From Echinometra lucunter (Eukaryota; Echinodermata; Echinoidea; Camarodonta; Echinometridae), in the NCBI GenBank assembly GCA_029962745.1, contig CM057160.1:350501-414500 (forward strand): a stretch of DNA of 64,000 nt, written 5' to 3'. Under the pieces are notes generated by a model. The model was not told the origin of the DNA. It saw only the letters and a list, made by a program, of their open reading frames with translations, and searched no databases. The position numbers and the translations under genes were made by a program. Shown one piece after another: positions 11,561 to 25,055 of this stretch (position 1 is its first letter; the number at the start of each line of letters is the position of its first letter).

Positions 11561-13130
11561 ACTACGTAAATCTAAACTAATCATGCTAATAGAGAACGGA
11601 GTTAAGATACATGAGACCATCAGGACCCATTGGATATCACACGTAAATAACCACAGTGCCATCAATACAACTGATGGTAATGAAAGATTATCCACGGTCA
11701 GTGAGTGAAATCAAGGAGTTGGGGAGAAAACTCGATAACATATCTGATCTGCTCACAGACCAATTCCACAACATACATCTTATAATGCACTACCTACTCA
11801 TTGATGATTTGTTAGTAATTACTGGTCATTCGAAGCCGTAAATTGTTTGATATGTTTGGTGTTTCAGTTTCAATATAATATTCTTTTCTGATTAAGATTT
11901 CATTGATATGGTACTAAACAACAATGATTTCGGAGTTCCCCTGGAAGAAAGAGAAAGTATTAAAGAAGGGGGTTGTTAGGGTGAGTGGGATTTGCGCTTC
12001 ACCCAGACTATTGTTGCTCTTGATGAGGCTTTTAGTGATTAGTGAATAAAACCTGAGAAAGAAGAATTCTTGTAACTTTTGTTGCATAAAAGCAGTCCCA
12101 TCATTGTTTCTAATCACGTAGTTATCTTATTATTCTTTACATTAATTTTTGTTTTCCTGTTTCCTCGGGTCCTGATTTATGGCCGGTACTTGATCCAAGT
12201 TGGACATTATTTCATCTCATCTTGATACGCATAGACTCATACACAGACGGAGGAAGAATGCTGTTTTTCCCTGTTAGGGATAAATCGAAACAGAACAAAC
12301 AACTGCCTCTGTCATGTCTGTTGAAAGGAACGTGAATTTCAAGCTCAAAAGCGGCTTTCAAGATGTTCACTGAACATGAATTTCACCTATTCTACAGATG
12401 TGACCTTTCACCCTTGCTCTCCCAGGTCCATTAATTCATCACAATACCTTTCATGTAAATACAGGCTGCGTGAAGATGGTAACAATATGATTTCAATCAG
12501 AGTACGTTTCCTTTCTTTGAGACTGTAGAAATCATTCGCCTTTTGTAGCAAACAGAGTGCAAATCTGTGAATTCATACCATTGAAGATATAGATAGATTA
12601 CTATTTAGTCTAGTTTCTGCATCATATTCATTTCATCACATAAATCATAAAGAATGAAATAATAACAAATAAAAAAGGATTATTTCAATCATACGGAAAT
12701 ATACATAGTGATGTCAAGCCATTAAGGTAAGATGAATATCACTACAGTTCAATGTTAATATACTTGAACTATAGACAAATTTATTCTTCAGTGAGATATG
12801 GAGGAATATAGTGAAAATCTTAGTTAAAATGTTTCCTTTTCTTAATATTCTTTTTAACCAACAGTAGTTATATGTTCTGAGAATATTTTATCAGGAATAT
12901 TTTAAAGAACAACATTGTGTTTCCCTGCTTTTAGATTTTACTCTCACAGATATTCTTTTTCCTCTAAAAACTCCTCCTTTCTTAAACCTTTTCAACTGTG
13001 TTAAAAAAATCTAGCAGATCACTTCTTCTCTTGATATTGTTTTACATTAATGTGTATCACATGCCTATGGCTATAAGAGTATAACAACCGTCTACCATGG
13101 TATAGTCACGAGTAATCTTAACGTCCGTGT

Positions 13131-13430
13131 AGTTAAAGTTCAAGTTTATTTTCCACATTCCATTAAAAAACATTCCATTCAAAACGAAACAATAATGACA
13201 AACATATACATATAATGCATGGCAGTAAAATAACAAATGTGAAAGGGAACCGCACAGGCCATTTACCTCTCCACTATTGAAGGCAGATCCCCAGTGAGTC
13301 GGTAAAACATAGAATATAACTTGACTTAACAAAGCAGCACAGTAAAATCAAACAACAAACATCCTAAAATAAACAAACAATCTAAAAGGAATAAGTTGAT
13401 CAATAATCATGACAGTAGGAGCTAGTGATA
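13131..13430 (-). mobile_element. LINE 3'-end fragment (in copy 1)
   Basis: On the minus strand the sequence ends AATAAACTTGAACTTTAACT, a polyadenylation-like signal running into a short TTGAAC-type tail. This is how several LINE tails in this window end. The body is non-coding 3' UTR. The same fragment is in copy 2 (about 22369-22610), so it was inserted before the duplication. Confidence 0.55.
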
Positions 13431-14122
13431 TAATTTCTATATTTTCTTTTGAAAGACGTGAGTGACGGGAAAGTTTCAGTTCAACAGGATGGGAATTCCA
13501 AAGCTATATTTCACAGTGGTCCTTGAGATTTTATAATGATAAAAAGTAACAACAGTTTACTGGCATTTCTGGAACAGCTCGACATGTGCACATATAATCA
13601 TGATAATAAGTGCAATTATGACAACCTCATTCTTGAAAAACTCGATGACAAAGACCACTGCCATATTCTGTTTATAGAGTATTGACTTTATCTTGTATAC
13701 TTTACACGCATGAAAATATAAACATGAAAATTGGAATCTTAAATGCTGCATCTATTAAGATCCATTTATCATGTTTATAAAATCAAAAGCAAATGTGGAT
13801 TAAAGAATTCATGGAAAAAGTTGAACTGCCCTAATACATGTAATAAAGGGAGATTATGAGGAGGACATAAATGAAGATTTGAGAGAAATTTAACAAAGAG
13901 CAGGATTACTATAAACCCTTGTATTATGATATAAAATGATATGAAGATATTCCTACTGTTTATACAGTCATCACCTTTGATGTCATTAGCTGCATATTTA
14001 AGTGAGCCCTGATTTCCAAACTTGGGGATTATATTTCCTCCCGTATCTTTATTCAAACACACAAGGATGACGAATAACCAGGTCAGTTTTATATCTGAAT
14101 AGGGAGACTTCTCCCTCTATTC

Positions 14123-14576
14123 GTCTTGTCTTGTCTTTTGTTATCTTGTCTTATTTCTCCCTTTTCCTATTGTCCTTTCTCTTCTTTAATTGTCTCAAAT
14201 GCGCAACGCATCGTTCATCTGGCGGAGTCCTCACTGTGTGACTGAATCTGCAACTGCTATATATACTGCTGTTTCACCTACCTTTGTATCACACATTCTA
14301 TGTTTTCTTTACTTTCCCTTTTCTTTCTTGAGGAATCCACGTCACTACAAGCATTGCTTTTTTGTGGATTTCTCTTTTCCAATATCATTTTTTTTAAATC
14401 TTTTAATACACTACGTCAAGCGGACATTTAATTTTTGTTTTTGATGCTAATTAGAGGGGAAAAAATGTTGTATGTTTGTTTATTTACGATATTTCTGTTT
14501 AAAAGAAGAAAAAAAAATTATGTCTTGTGTTATATTGGAAATAAAACCTGAACTTGAATTTGAACTTGAACTTGAA
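14123..14576 (+). mobile_element. LINE 3' fragment inserted in copy 1 only
   Basis: Copy 2 reads through CCCTCTATTC into AAAGTTGCATG at about 23360. Copy 1 has 454 bp placed between two copies of CTATTC (14117-14122 and 14577-14582). The insert ends with AATAAAACCTGAAC and a (TTGAAC)n tail. A 5'-truncated LINE with a short direct repeat on each side explains this. No RT motif remains. Confidence 0.8.
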
Positions 14577-15466
14577 CTATTCAAAGTTGCATGAATTTCA
14601 AGCTCAAAAACAGCTTTTATTGAAAATCTATTCTTTAGGCCTTATTCTGCAAATATGACTTTTCACCTTCACTCTCCCAGGTAACAATAATAAGTAAAAT
14701 CCGTTTCATGTACAAACACGCAGCTTGAACATGGTAACAATAATGATTTCAATCAGATTTCGCTTCCTTTCTTTGAGATTGTAGAATTGTTTGCCTATGG
14801 TAACATAGTAAAATCGTGTGAAAATTCATGCAATGAGAGATATCGATTATAAATATATGAATTATTAAGCCTGGTTTAAAAGAAAAGGTAAACTTTCCCT
14901 CTCTCACTGGAGACTGGAAATGAAAAACGTGTGTCTGAACGTGCTGAAATAAATTGCATAACGTACTCTCTCCAATTCGAATGAAGCAAATTCTAGACCA
15001 TTTAGATATGACAGTCTCCTGAGTAAATATTTTGTTCAGAGGGGATTTTTTTGTCTTAGACCCTGGGAGCAAGGTATATTTTTGAAGTAAGTCTAAGGAC
15101 AGATTTTCGACTAGATTTAGTCTCATTTTAGTTTATAGTCTTATATCACATTCCCATTCAATACTGGTACATAAATCACAAACGATGAGACAATATACAC
15201 AATAAAAATAGATTTTCCAATGGCATGAAAATACAAACAATCGAATCAAACCATGAAAGTGGAAAAATAAAGGTAAAATAACGTACAGAGATGTCATAAA
15301 AATTCCTTGCTACATTGATTGGAATTAGACAAAATTTGAAGTGACATAAGAGGGAATATGATGGGAAAAAAGCCAGACTTGTACTTTGCAGAAACTGGAG
15401 TCTTTGATGCATTTCCTTATATTATACAAGAAGATCAAAAACATTTTTAAAAAGTAAAATGAGAGT

Positions 15467-15480
15467 GGGGGGGGGGGGGT
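15467..15480. repeat. Poly-G tract
   Basis: A run of about twelve G, absent from the matching place in copy 2 (near 24260), so it is probably a post-duplication expansion or assembly error. Confidence 0.7.
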
Positions 15481-15927
15481 GGACAAGACGGAGGACAATT
15501 TTTTTCTTTTAATTTAATAGGTGTAGAAAAAAAAGTATTTAAAAAGCAGAAAGTAACTAGAATGTAGGCCTTGCAAGTGCAGTTGAAGCTCTAAAAGAAC
15601 TTGGGAATTTTGAACTATTCCTAAATATAAAATATATTGCCATGCTCGTCAACTTGGCCATCCTCAATAACCCTGTACCATTCATTTCATAATATCTTTG
15701 TGATTGCCGATCCATCCTGTGAGCAGAAGTCAAGAATATAACTGCAATGACAAGGAGTATGTGGAACTATTAATCGCCCAAGGAAATTGGGACCGCCACC
15801 ATTCTTGTTTCACGAAACACCCCTAAAATTAAAAGTCGACCGGCTACATGCATGCAGGAAGATTGAAATCATCTTTTTTGAAAAGTCCCTTCCTCCACAT
15901 GGCAATGGAAGGAAAAAAATGGTATGC

Positions 15928-16290
15928 ATTAGGTGATCTGTCGCTATCAGCAGATCACCGGTTAATTTCTTCTGAATTTTATTTCTTTATTATTTACTTT
16001 ATGTCTATTCTAGCTCCCCCACCCTTTTGAGCAGTCGAATACTTAGAATCGGTTCTGTCAATTTTCATCTAATTTCGGTCAGTTATCAGTCCTTATGACA
16101 AGTTCCAGCAACTTTTTTGAGGTCAACATGACGTCATCAAGGCGCCATTTTGTGAAAATCAAATGATCATCATATCTTCATAACAAAAATTCATAGCTTC
16201 TCAATCATCATCAGATCATAACCAACCATTCAAAGTCAATTTCAAGTTAACATAATGTCCTACGCGCGCGCCAAAGTTCCAAGTCCGCTT
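15928..16290 (+). repeat. Hairpin-headed dispersed repeat, copy A
   Basis: Starts with an inverted pair GGTGATCTG / CAGATCACC around an eight-to-ten base loop. It continues with TGACGTCATCAAGGCGCCAT, TTTTGTGAAAATCA and an alternating CGCGCGCG block. The same order of blocks is at 24711-25055 (the duplicate) and at 59701-60056, an independent, more diverged copy. Non-coding. Confidence 0.75.
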
Positions 16291-16990
16291 GTGAGTCTAT
16301 GGGCCTATCTGGACCGGCGTGACAGTACATCATTCTTTGAGGCTGGAATGATAAATGCACTTGGCCTGTAGAAAGTTTGATCCTGACCGGATTTAAATGT
16401 ATCCTATGTTAAAATGTTTTCATGGAGCATAGAGTTTTCAGATTGATTGAGAATCAAGCATGAAAAGACTCACAAAATAATGTTTGGTAGGGGAAAATTC
16501 ATTTTGGAAAGAAAGCTCTGTGGACTCGTGATTGCCATTGCTTGTTGTTTAATTCTGCTCGAAGGCAGCGATACAAACGTGATGCCATTTGAATACGATT
16601 CATAATACATGTATAACCAACAGATATACAGAATACCAGAACAATCTGCCTTATTTGCTAGAATGCAGGGATACCAACTCCGTGCCATTTGGATACAATA
16701 TTAAGGCACACTCAGACAATAAACAATGATATGTCTCGCAGTTTTTAACACTTCTTTAACATAAGGCAGTATTCAAACTCGACACTTTGTCTTGTGTCAA
16801 ACTCATGAAAACACGGTCAGTCATGTAAGTTAGTGTTTATAATACCGTTTTCACAACATAGTAACTGGACTAATTTCAAGTATGCCAAAATATTCGGTTA
16901 CCATTACTTATTACCGAACAAGTACAGAGTAAACACTTTTATGCCTTTTGAGTGGCATAAGGACTGGTATAAATATTTATCGAGTGATTG

Positions 16991-17341
16991 CTGGGCGGTG
17001 GTAACTCGACCCAGCAAGCAGTTTACCTGCCAACAGGATGGTACCTAGAGTGGCAATTCGCATCTTTCTTGTGATGCTAATGCCCCCAAAACACCTTCCA
17101 CCTAACTTCCCACCATTACGTGATTCGGAGCATCATATCGTTTTTAGCACTCTACACAATTTAGATCAAACTACTGAGCGTGACTCATCACGATGATGAG
17201 CGAGCTGGGAAAGGATAACTTGGCCCAGCAAGCGGTTTACCTGCCAATGGGATGGTAACTACAGGGGCAGGCGAGCTACCCCATCCGGCCCAACTTCCCA
17301 CCATTACATGATTTAGAGCAATCTATATCAATCTACTGCAG
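16991..17341. repeat. Tandem repeat of about 210 bp, cut by a gap
   Basis: Two units are visible. Both carry CCAGCAAGC(A/G)GTTTACCTGCC, then GGATGGTA and AACTTCCCACCATTAC. The second unit runs into the 17342 gap. An unresolved array probably caused the gap. Confidence 0.75.
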
Positions 17342-17841
17342 NNNNNNNNNNNNNNNNNNNNNNNNNNNNNNNNNNNNNNNNNNNNNNNNNNNNNNNNNNN
17401 NNNNNNNNNNNNNNNNNNNNNNNNNNNNNNNNNNNNNNNNNNNNNNNNNNNNNNNNNNNNNNNNNNNNNNNNNNNNNNNNNNNNNNNNNNNNNNNNNNNN
17501 NNNNNNNNNNNNNNNNNNNNNNNNNNNNNNNNNNNNNNNNNNNNNNNNNNNNNNNNNNNNNNNNNNNNNNNNNNNNNNNNNNNNNNNNNNNNNNNNNNNN
17601 NNNNNNNNNNNNNNNNNNNNNNNNNNNNNNNNNNNNNNNNNNNNNNNNNNNNNNNNNNNNNNNNNNNNNNNNNNNNNNNNNNNNNNNNNNNNNNNNNNNN
17701 NNNNNNNNNNNNNNNNNNNNNNNNNNNNNNNNNNNNNNNNNNNNNNNNNNNNNNNNNNNNNNNNNNNNNNNNNNNNNNNNNNNNNNNNNNNNNNNNNNNN
17801 NNNNNNNNNNNNNNNNNNNNNNNNNNNNNNNNNNNNNNNNN
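17342..17841. other. Assembly gap (500 N)
   Basis: Exactly 500 N. It separates the 210 bp tandem repeat from the left end of segmental copy 2, so the junction between duplicate copies is not resolved. Confidence 0.95.
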
Positions 17842-17898
17842 TTAATGTTTGCTGTACATAAAATGTTAAAATTCATTTTTGCTGCATATTACTATATA

Positions 17899-18074
17899 CA
17901 GTGGAAACTCGATATAAAGAGATCTGATATAACAATATTCCTGATATAACAAGGTAATATTCCGGTCCCAGCTCTTTATATTTTATTGTTTTTCAATCCT
18001 TATATAACAAGATTCCTGCTATAACAAGGTAATTTTAATGGTCCCGAGGACCTCGTTATACTGAGTTTTCACGG
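17899..18074. mobile_element. Tc1/mariner/pogo-type MITE, 176 bp
   Basis: The ends are CAGTGGAAACTC and GAGTTTTCACGG, imperfect inverted repeats. TA flanks both sides (17897-17898 and 18075-18076). Copy 1 has the uninterrupted site at 10180-10195 with a single TA, which fixes both ends. It is also internally repetitive (GATATAACAAGGTAAT-type blocks). No transposase. Confidence 0.9.
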
Positions 18075-19212
18075 TACAAGAATTGTAATCTTGTATTTCT
18101 TTATTTCGCATACCGTAAAATGTATTGAAAGATTTTTAAAAGGAAGACAATTTACAGGTGTATGTGCTAAACATTTACACGATGTAGTGAGATACTAGAA
18201 TCCATCGTCGCTGAATTAAAGTTGTATACATGATCATGGTTTATTAGGTCAATGAAGGTGCGTGGTGTTCAAATATATTTGTCATTTTTGTAAATACAAG
18301 TATCAGTTCTCCCTCTCTACAAAAAAACAATGAACATAAACGAGCAAGATTTTCATTTAAAAAATGATTTACATAAATACTTTACAAAAACTAGATTATA
18401 GTTATTAAAAACTAAAACATTTACTATCAGTTTGTATTACAACGAATAGTTACAAGTGAATAAGTTTTATAAAACATAAATGCATATTACAGTGGCAAAT
18501 AGACGGCCATATCGCAGATGTCTGACTGTTTTTTATCGTTAATAAATTTCTAACATTATTTAAAGTCCTGTAGTCTCATTCATCCTATTAGAGAGTGATA
18601 CTGTTTATCATGAAAGAAAATCATAATCCATTTACTGGTATCTCTCCATCCGGGTCATTTTCCGTTGATTGGCCGTTCCACACGTCTGTCTCTCTTCCTC
18701 TCTCTGCAATCCCCAACTCCGATCCAACTTACATTTCGCTTAACATGCTTGATTTTTCCATTTTTTTCATTTAGCAGGCCATTGACTAGAAGATACCACC
18801 TATTTAGTTTCTTTTTAAAAAATGTTCTTGTTATTGTTGTTGGCTTGTTCGTTCTTTTGCAGGGGAGGGGGTGATGATTGCGGGGGGAGTAAGAATACGG
18901 AGAGAGAGGAGAAGAAAATGACTAGGAGAGACATGAGATTGAGAGTATAGTGAGACAGAGGGAGAGAGGGGGGGGCAATATAACAGCTTGATCTGGATAC
19001 AAATAATATGATATAAAGCTCTCTTTAAGAAACTGGGTAAGGAAATACGTACTACGTAAATCTAAATTATATAGAGTTGAGTTTTATATTGTATGAAACC
19101 ATCATCACCCATGTTTCTGGTTCCTTATTTTGCAGAGGTGATGAAGGCGGGCGAAGTAAGAAGATGGAGAGGGAGGGTATAGAGAATGACAAGAAAGATA
19201 GGAGATTGAGGT

Positions 19213-19972
19213 CAATGGCGTATCTAGGCCTTATAGCGCCCGGGGCAAACATTGAACTTGCGTCCCCCCCCCCCCCCCCCCGTGTCAAATGTATGTATTA
19301 TAGTACAAGCCACCAAACGGAGAGATTGTGAAATTTAATCCGTTAAATCGCAATTTCTGCGTATTTTACCCAGGAAATTTGAAAATTTCACAATAATATT
19401 TACAATTTGACAATTGACATTACAGATGATAGCGAGCAAAGCAACGAAAACTGGATCATTATTTTTCAAATCTGAACCCCTTAAAAGGGGGCTATTTATA
19501 AAAACCTATGAGAACAGGAAAGGGATGTATTCATGCGAGAGGGCAAAGAGACCGAAGACTTGAAAAAGGTGGCATTTTAGACCCTCAAAAACTCCATTTC
19601 TGATGCATTTACTCTGCGGATGTGGAGGGGGCGCATAACCCTTAAAGATTATGATTTACCTTCATTAATTTTGTTCCCTTTCAAAATGCTTGTTTAAGAT
19701 GATTATAAGCATGTGATAGGGGCGCAAAATTATGAGATTCAGAAAATGATCAACGAGGAAGCAAAGCGACCGAGCTTAAGAAAATTTTGCATTTGAACCC
19801 TCAAAAACTCTATTTCTGCTGCACTGTGAATGAAGGGGCGCAAAATTATGTAAAGTGAATATTTTTTTTTTTCATTTTCCTTTTCTTTTCTTTTCTCTTC
19901 TGCGTTTTCTGCGCCCCCTCGAAGTGCCGCCCGGGGCAAGTGCCCCCACCCCCCCCCCTAGATACGCCACTG
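19213..19972. mobile_element. hAT-like non-autonomous element, 760 bp
   Basis: Begins CAATGGCGTATCTAGG and ends CCTAGATACGCCACTG, an inverted pair. It is flanked by ATTGAGGT (19205-19212) and ATTGAAGT (19973-19980), an 8 bp target-site duplication with one mismatch. Copy 1 has uninterrupted GATTGAGGTAGAGAGTATAG near 11105. An 8 bp duplication with CAGTGG-type ends is characteristic of hAT. No long ORF inside. C/G runs lie near both ends (19263-19280, 19945-19958). Confidence 0.88.
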
Positions 19973-20068
19973 ATTGAAGTAGATAGTATATAGGGAGAAA
20001 GAGGAAGAGAGAAAGGGGGGGGTGATCAATGTAACATTTTAACCTGGATATAAATAATAGGATATACA

Positions 20069-20760
20069 GTTCTCTTTAAGAAATTGAGTTAGCCCTTTGG
20101 AAGTCCAAAAGTCAGAACAATACATGTCCCAAAATCACTGTATCATTTTGCAGGAAATACTTACTATGTAAATGTAAACTAATATAGAGTTGAGTTTTAT
20201 ATTGCATCAAACCATCATCACCCATGTTCCTTCTTTCTTCTTTTGCAGGGGGAGGGGGGTTGATGATTGCAGGGGAAGTAAAAAGAGGGAGGGAGGGGAA
20301 GAGAATGACAAGGAGAGACAGGAGATTGACGTAGAAAGTATAGTGAGAGAGGGAGGAAGAGAGGGGGATGGTCAATATAACAGTTTGACCTGGATACAAA
20401 TAATATGATATAAAGCTCTCTTTAAGAAACTGGGTAAGGAAATACGTAATATGTAAATGTAAACTAATACAGAGTTGAGTTTTATATTGTATGAAACCGT
20501 CATCGCCTATGTTCCGTGTTCCTGTTTTTGCAGAGGGAGCATGACTGCGGGGGGAGTAAAAAGAGGGAGAGGGGGGGGGGGGGGAGAATGACAAGGAGAG
20601 ACAGGAGATTGAGGTAGAGAGTATAGAGAGGCAGAGGGAGAGAGAGGGGATGGTCAATATAACAGTTTGACCTGGATAAAGATGATATAATATAAAGCTC
20701 TCTTTAAGAAATTTGGTTTTATATATATATGTAGCCCTTGGGAAGTGCAAAAGTCAGAAC
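20069..20760. repeat. Polypurine minisatellite array, copy 2
   Basis: Same unit as 10628-11560. Unit starts lie near 20069, 20414 and 20694, with another partial unit near 19015 before the hAT-like insertion. Unit number and spacing differ from copy 1, so the array changed length after duplication. Long minus-strand ORFs here are artefacts of the purine-rich tract. Confidence 0.85.
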
Positions 20761-22368
20761 AATACATATCCAAAAATTCACTGTTATTATGTTGAAGGAA
20801 ACACGTACTACGTAAATCTAAACTAATCATGCTAGTAGAGAACGGAGTTAAGATACATGAGACCATCAGGACCCATTGGATATCACACGTAAATGACCAC
20901 AGTGCTATCAATACAACTGATGGTAATGAAAGATTATCCACGGTCAGTGAGTGAAATCAAGGAGTTGGGGAGAAAGTGGGTAACATCTCGATCTGCTCAC
21001 AGAACAATTCCACAACATGCATCTTATAATGTACTACCTAGTCATTGATGATTTGTTAGTAATTACTGGTCATTCGAAGCCATAAATTGTTTGATATGTT
21101 TGGTGTACATGTACAGTTTCAATATAACATTCTTTTCTGATTAAGATTTCATTGATACGGTACTGAACAACAATGATTTCGGAGTTCCCCTGGAAGAGAG
21201 AGAAAGTATTAAAGAAGGGGGTTGTTAGGATGAGTGAGATTTGCGCTTCACCCAGACTATTGTTGCTCTTGATGAGGCTTTTGGTGATAAGTGAATAAAA
21301 CCAGAAAAAGAAGAATTCTTGTAAATTTTGGTGCATAAAAACAGTCCCATCAGTGTTTCTAATCACGTAGTTTTCTTATTATTCTTTACATTAATTTGGG
21401 TTTTCCTGTTTCCTCGGGTCCTGATTTATGGTCGGTACTTGATCCAAGTTGGACATTATTTCATCTCATCTTGATACGCATAGACTCATACGCAGACGGA
21501 CGAAGAATACTGTTTTTCCCTGTTAGGGATAAATCAAAACAGAACAAACAACTGCCTCTGTCATGTCTATTGAAAAGAACGTGAATTTCAAGCTCAAAAG
21601 CGGCTTTCAAGTTGTTCACTGAACATGAATTTCACCTATTCTACAGATGTGACCTTTCGCCCTTGCTCTCCCAGGTCCCATTAATTCATCACAATACCTT
21701 TCATGTAAATACATGCTGCGTGAATATGGTAACAATATGATTGCAATCAGGGTGCGTTTCCTTTCTTTGAGAGTGTAGAAATTATTCGCCTTTTGTAGCA
21801 AACAGAGTGCAAATCTGTAAATTCATACCATTGAAGATATAGATATATTACTATTTAGTCTAGTTTCTGCATCATATTCATTTCATCACATAAATCATAA
21901 AGAATGAAATAACCACAAATAAAAAAGGATTATTTCAATTACGAAAATGTACATAGTGATGTCAAGCCATTAAAGTAAGATGAATATCACTACAGTTCAG
22001 TGTTAACATACTTGAACTATAGACAAATTTATTCTTCAGTGAAATATGGAGGAATATAGTGCAAATCTTAGTTGAAATGTTTCCTTTTTCTCAATATTCT
22101 TTTTAACCAACAGTAGTTATATGTTCTGAGAATATTTTATCAGGAATATTTTAAAGAACAACGTTGTGTTTCCCTGCTTTTAGATTTTACTCTCACACAT
22201 ATTCTTCTTCCTCTAAAAACTCCTCCTTTCTTAAACCTTGTCAACTGTGTTTAAAAATCTAGCAGATCACTTCTTCTGTTGATATTGTTTTACATCTATG
22301 TGTATCACATGCCTATGGCTATAAAAGTATAACAACCGTCTACCATGGTAGTAACCTTAACGTCCATG

Positions 22369-22610
22369 TAGTTAAAGTTAAATTTATTTTCCTCATTCCA
22401 TTCAAAAACATTCCATTCAAAACGAAACAATAATGACAAACATATACATATAATGCATGACAGTAAAATAACAATGTGAAAGGGAACCGCAGAGGCCATT
22501 TGCCTTTCCACTATTGAAGTTAGATCCCCAGTGAGTCGGTAAAACATAGAATATAACTTAACTTAACAAAGCAGCACAGTAAAATCAAACAACAAACAAT
22601 CTAAAAGGAA
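22369..22610 (-). mobile_element. LINE 3'-end fragment (in copy 2)
   Basis: Counterpart of 13131-13430, with small deletions and a slightly decayed tail (the minus strand ends AATAAATTTAACTTTAACT). Confidence 0.5.
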
Positions 22611-24710
22611 TAAGTTGATCAATAATCATGACAGTAGGAGCTAATGATATAGTTTCTATATTTTTTTTTTGAAAGACGTGAGTGACGGGCAAGATTTAAG
22701 TTCAACAGGATGGGAATTCCAAAGCTGTATTTCACAGTGGTCCTTGAGATATTATAATGATAAAAAAGTAACAACAGTTTAGTGGCATTTCTGGAACAGG
22801 TCGACATATGCACATATCATCATGATAATAAGTGCAATTATGACAAGCTCATTCTTGAAAAACTCGATGCCAAAGATCACTGCCATATTCTGTTTATAGA
22901 GTATTGACTTTATCTTGTATACTTTACACGCATGAAAATATTAACATGAAAATTGGAATCTTAAATGCTGCATCTATTAAGATCCATTTATCATGTTTAT
23001 AAAATCAAAAGCAAATGTGGATTAAAGAATTCATGGAAAAGGTAGAACTGCCCTAATACATGTAATAAAGGGAGATTCTGAGGAGAACATAAATGAAGGC
23101 TTTAGAGAAATTTAACAAAGAGTAGGATTACTATAAACCCTTGTATCATGATATAAAATGATATGAAAATCTTCCTACTGTTTATACGGTCATCACCTTT
23201 GATGTCATTAGCTTCATATTTCCTTGAGCCCTGATTTCCGGCCTTTAATTAACCGAACTTGGGGATTATATTTCCTCCCGTATCTTTATTCAAACACACA
23301 AGGATGACGAATACTGTTTTAACAGGTCAGTTTTATATCTGAATAGAAGAGACTTCTCCCTCTATTCAAAGTTGCATGAATTTCAAGCTCAAAAACAGCT
23401 TTTATTGAAAGACTGTTCTTTAGGCCTTATTCTGCAAATATGACTTTTCACCCTTGCTCTCCCAGGTCCCGATAATAAGTAAAATCCCTTTCATGTAAAA
23501 ACACGCAGCTTGAACATGGTAACAGTAATGATTTCAATCAGATTTCGCTTCCTTTCTTTGAGATTGTAGAATTGTTTGCCTATGGTAACATAGTAAAATC
23601 GTGTGAAAATTCATACAATGAGAGATATCGATTATAAATATATGAATTATTAAGCCTGGTTTAAAAGAAAAGGTAAACTTTCCCTCTCTCACTGGAGACT
23701 GGAAATGAAAAAGGTGTGTCTGAACGTGCTTGCATAACGTACTCTCTCCAATTCGAATAAAGCAAATTCTAGACCCTTTAGATATGACAGTCTCCTGTGT
23801 AAATATTTCGTTCAGAGGGGATTTTCTTTTGTCTTAGACCCTGGGAGCAAGGCATATTTTTGAAGTAAGTCTAAGGACAGATGTTCGACTAGATTTAGTC
23901 TCATTTTAATTTATAGTCTTATGTCACATTCCCATTCAATACTGGTACATAAATCACAAACGACGAGACAATATACACAATAAAAATTGATTTTCCAATG
24001 GCATGAAAATACAAGCAGTGCTATCAAGCCATGAAAGTGGAAAAATAAAGGTAAAATAACGTACAGAGATGTCATTAAAATTCCTTGCTACATTGACTGA
24101 AATTAGACAAATATATATGAAGTGACATATGAGGGAATATAGTAAAAAAAAAAAAAAAATCCAGACTTGTTACGTGTAGATACCCTGAAAACAAGAGGAG
24201 TCTTTGATGCATGGCCTTGTATTAAACAAGAAGATAAAAACATTTTTTAAAAATGAGAGAGGGGAAAAGAAGACAAGGGACAAATATATTTTAATGCAAT
24301 AGGTGTAGAAAAAGGATTTAAAAGCAGAAAGTAACTAGAATTTAGGCATGGCAAGTGCAACTGAAGCTCCAAAAGAACATGAGGATTTTGAACTATTCCT
24401 AAATATGAAATATTATGCCTTGCTCGTCAACTCGGCCATCCTCAATAACCCTATACCATTCATTTCATAACATCTTTGTGATTGCCGATCCATCCTGTGA
24501 GCAGAAGTCAAGAGTATAACTGCAATGACAGGGAGTAAGTGGAACTATTAATCGCTCAAGGAAATTGGGACCGCCACCATTCTTGTTTCACCGAAACACC
24601 CCTCAAATAAAAAGTCGACCGGCTACATGCACGCAGGAAGATTGAAATCGTCTTTTTTGAAAAGTCCCTTCCACCACATGGCAATGGAAGGGGGGGAAAT
24701 GGTATGCATT

Positions 24711-25055
24711 AGGTGATCTGTCGTTATCAACAGATCACCGGTTAATTTCTTCTGAATCTTCTTTCTTTATTATTTACTTTATGTCTATTCTAGCTCCTCC
24801 ACCATTTTGAGCAGTCGAATACTCAGAATCGGGTCTGTCAATTTTCATCTAATTTCGGTCAGTTATCAGTCCTTATGACGACAAGTTCCAGCAATTTTTT
24901 TCAGGTCAACATGACGTCATCAAGGCGTCATTTTGTGAAAATCAAATGATCATCATATCTTCATAACAAAAAGTCATAGCTTCTCGATCATCATCAGATC
25001 ATAACCAACCATTCAAATTCAATTTCAAGTTAACATAATATCCTACGCGCGCGCC
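24711..25055 (+). repeat. Hairpin-headed dispersed repeat, copy B
   Basis: Duplicate of 15928-16290. The stem here is GGTGATCTGT / ACAGATCACC with an eight-base loop. One base pair that is a T-G wobble in copy A is T-A here. Confidence 0.75.

Larger units (their letters stand above)
10129..16505. repeat. Segmental duplication, copy 1
   Basis: From TTAATGTTTGCTGTGC to about 16505 the sequence aligns colinearly with 17842-25258, with long nearly identical stretches. Examples are 12130-12480 against 21370-21730 and 13560-13800 against 22760-23010. The true left end may be further left, because copy 2 starts at the edge of a gap. Copy 1 lacks the two MITEs of copy 2 and has a LINE tail insertion (14123) that copy 2 lacks. 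No gene is recognised within it. Confidence 0.9.
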
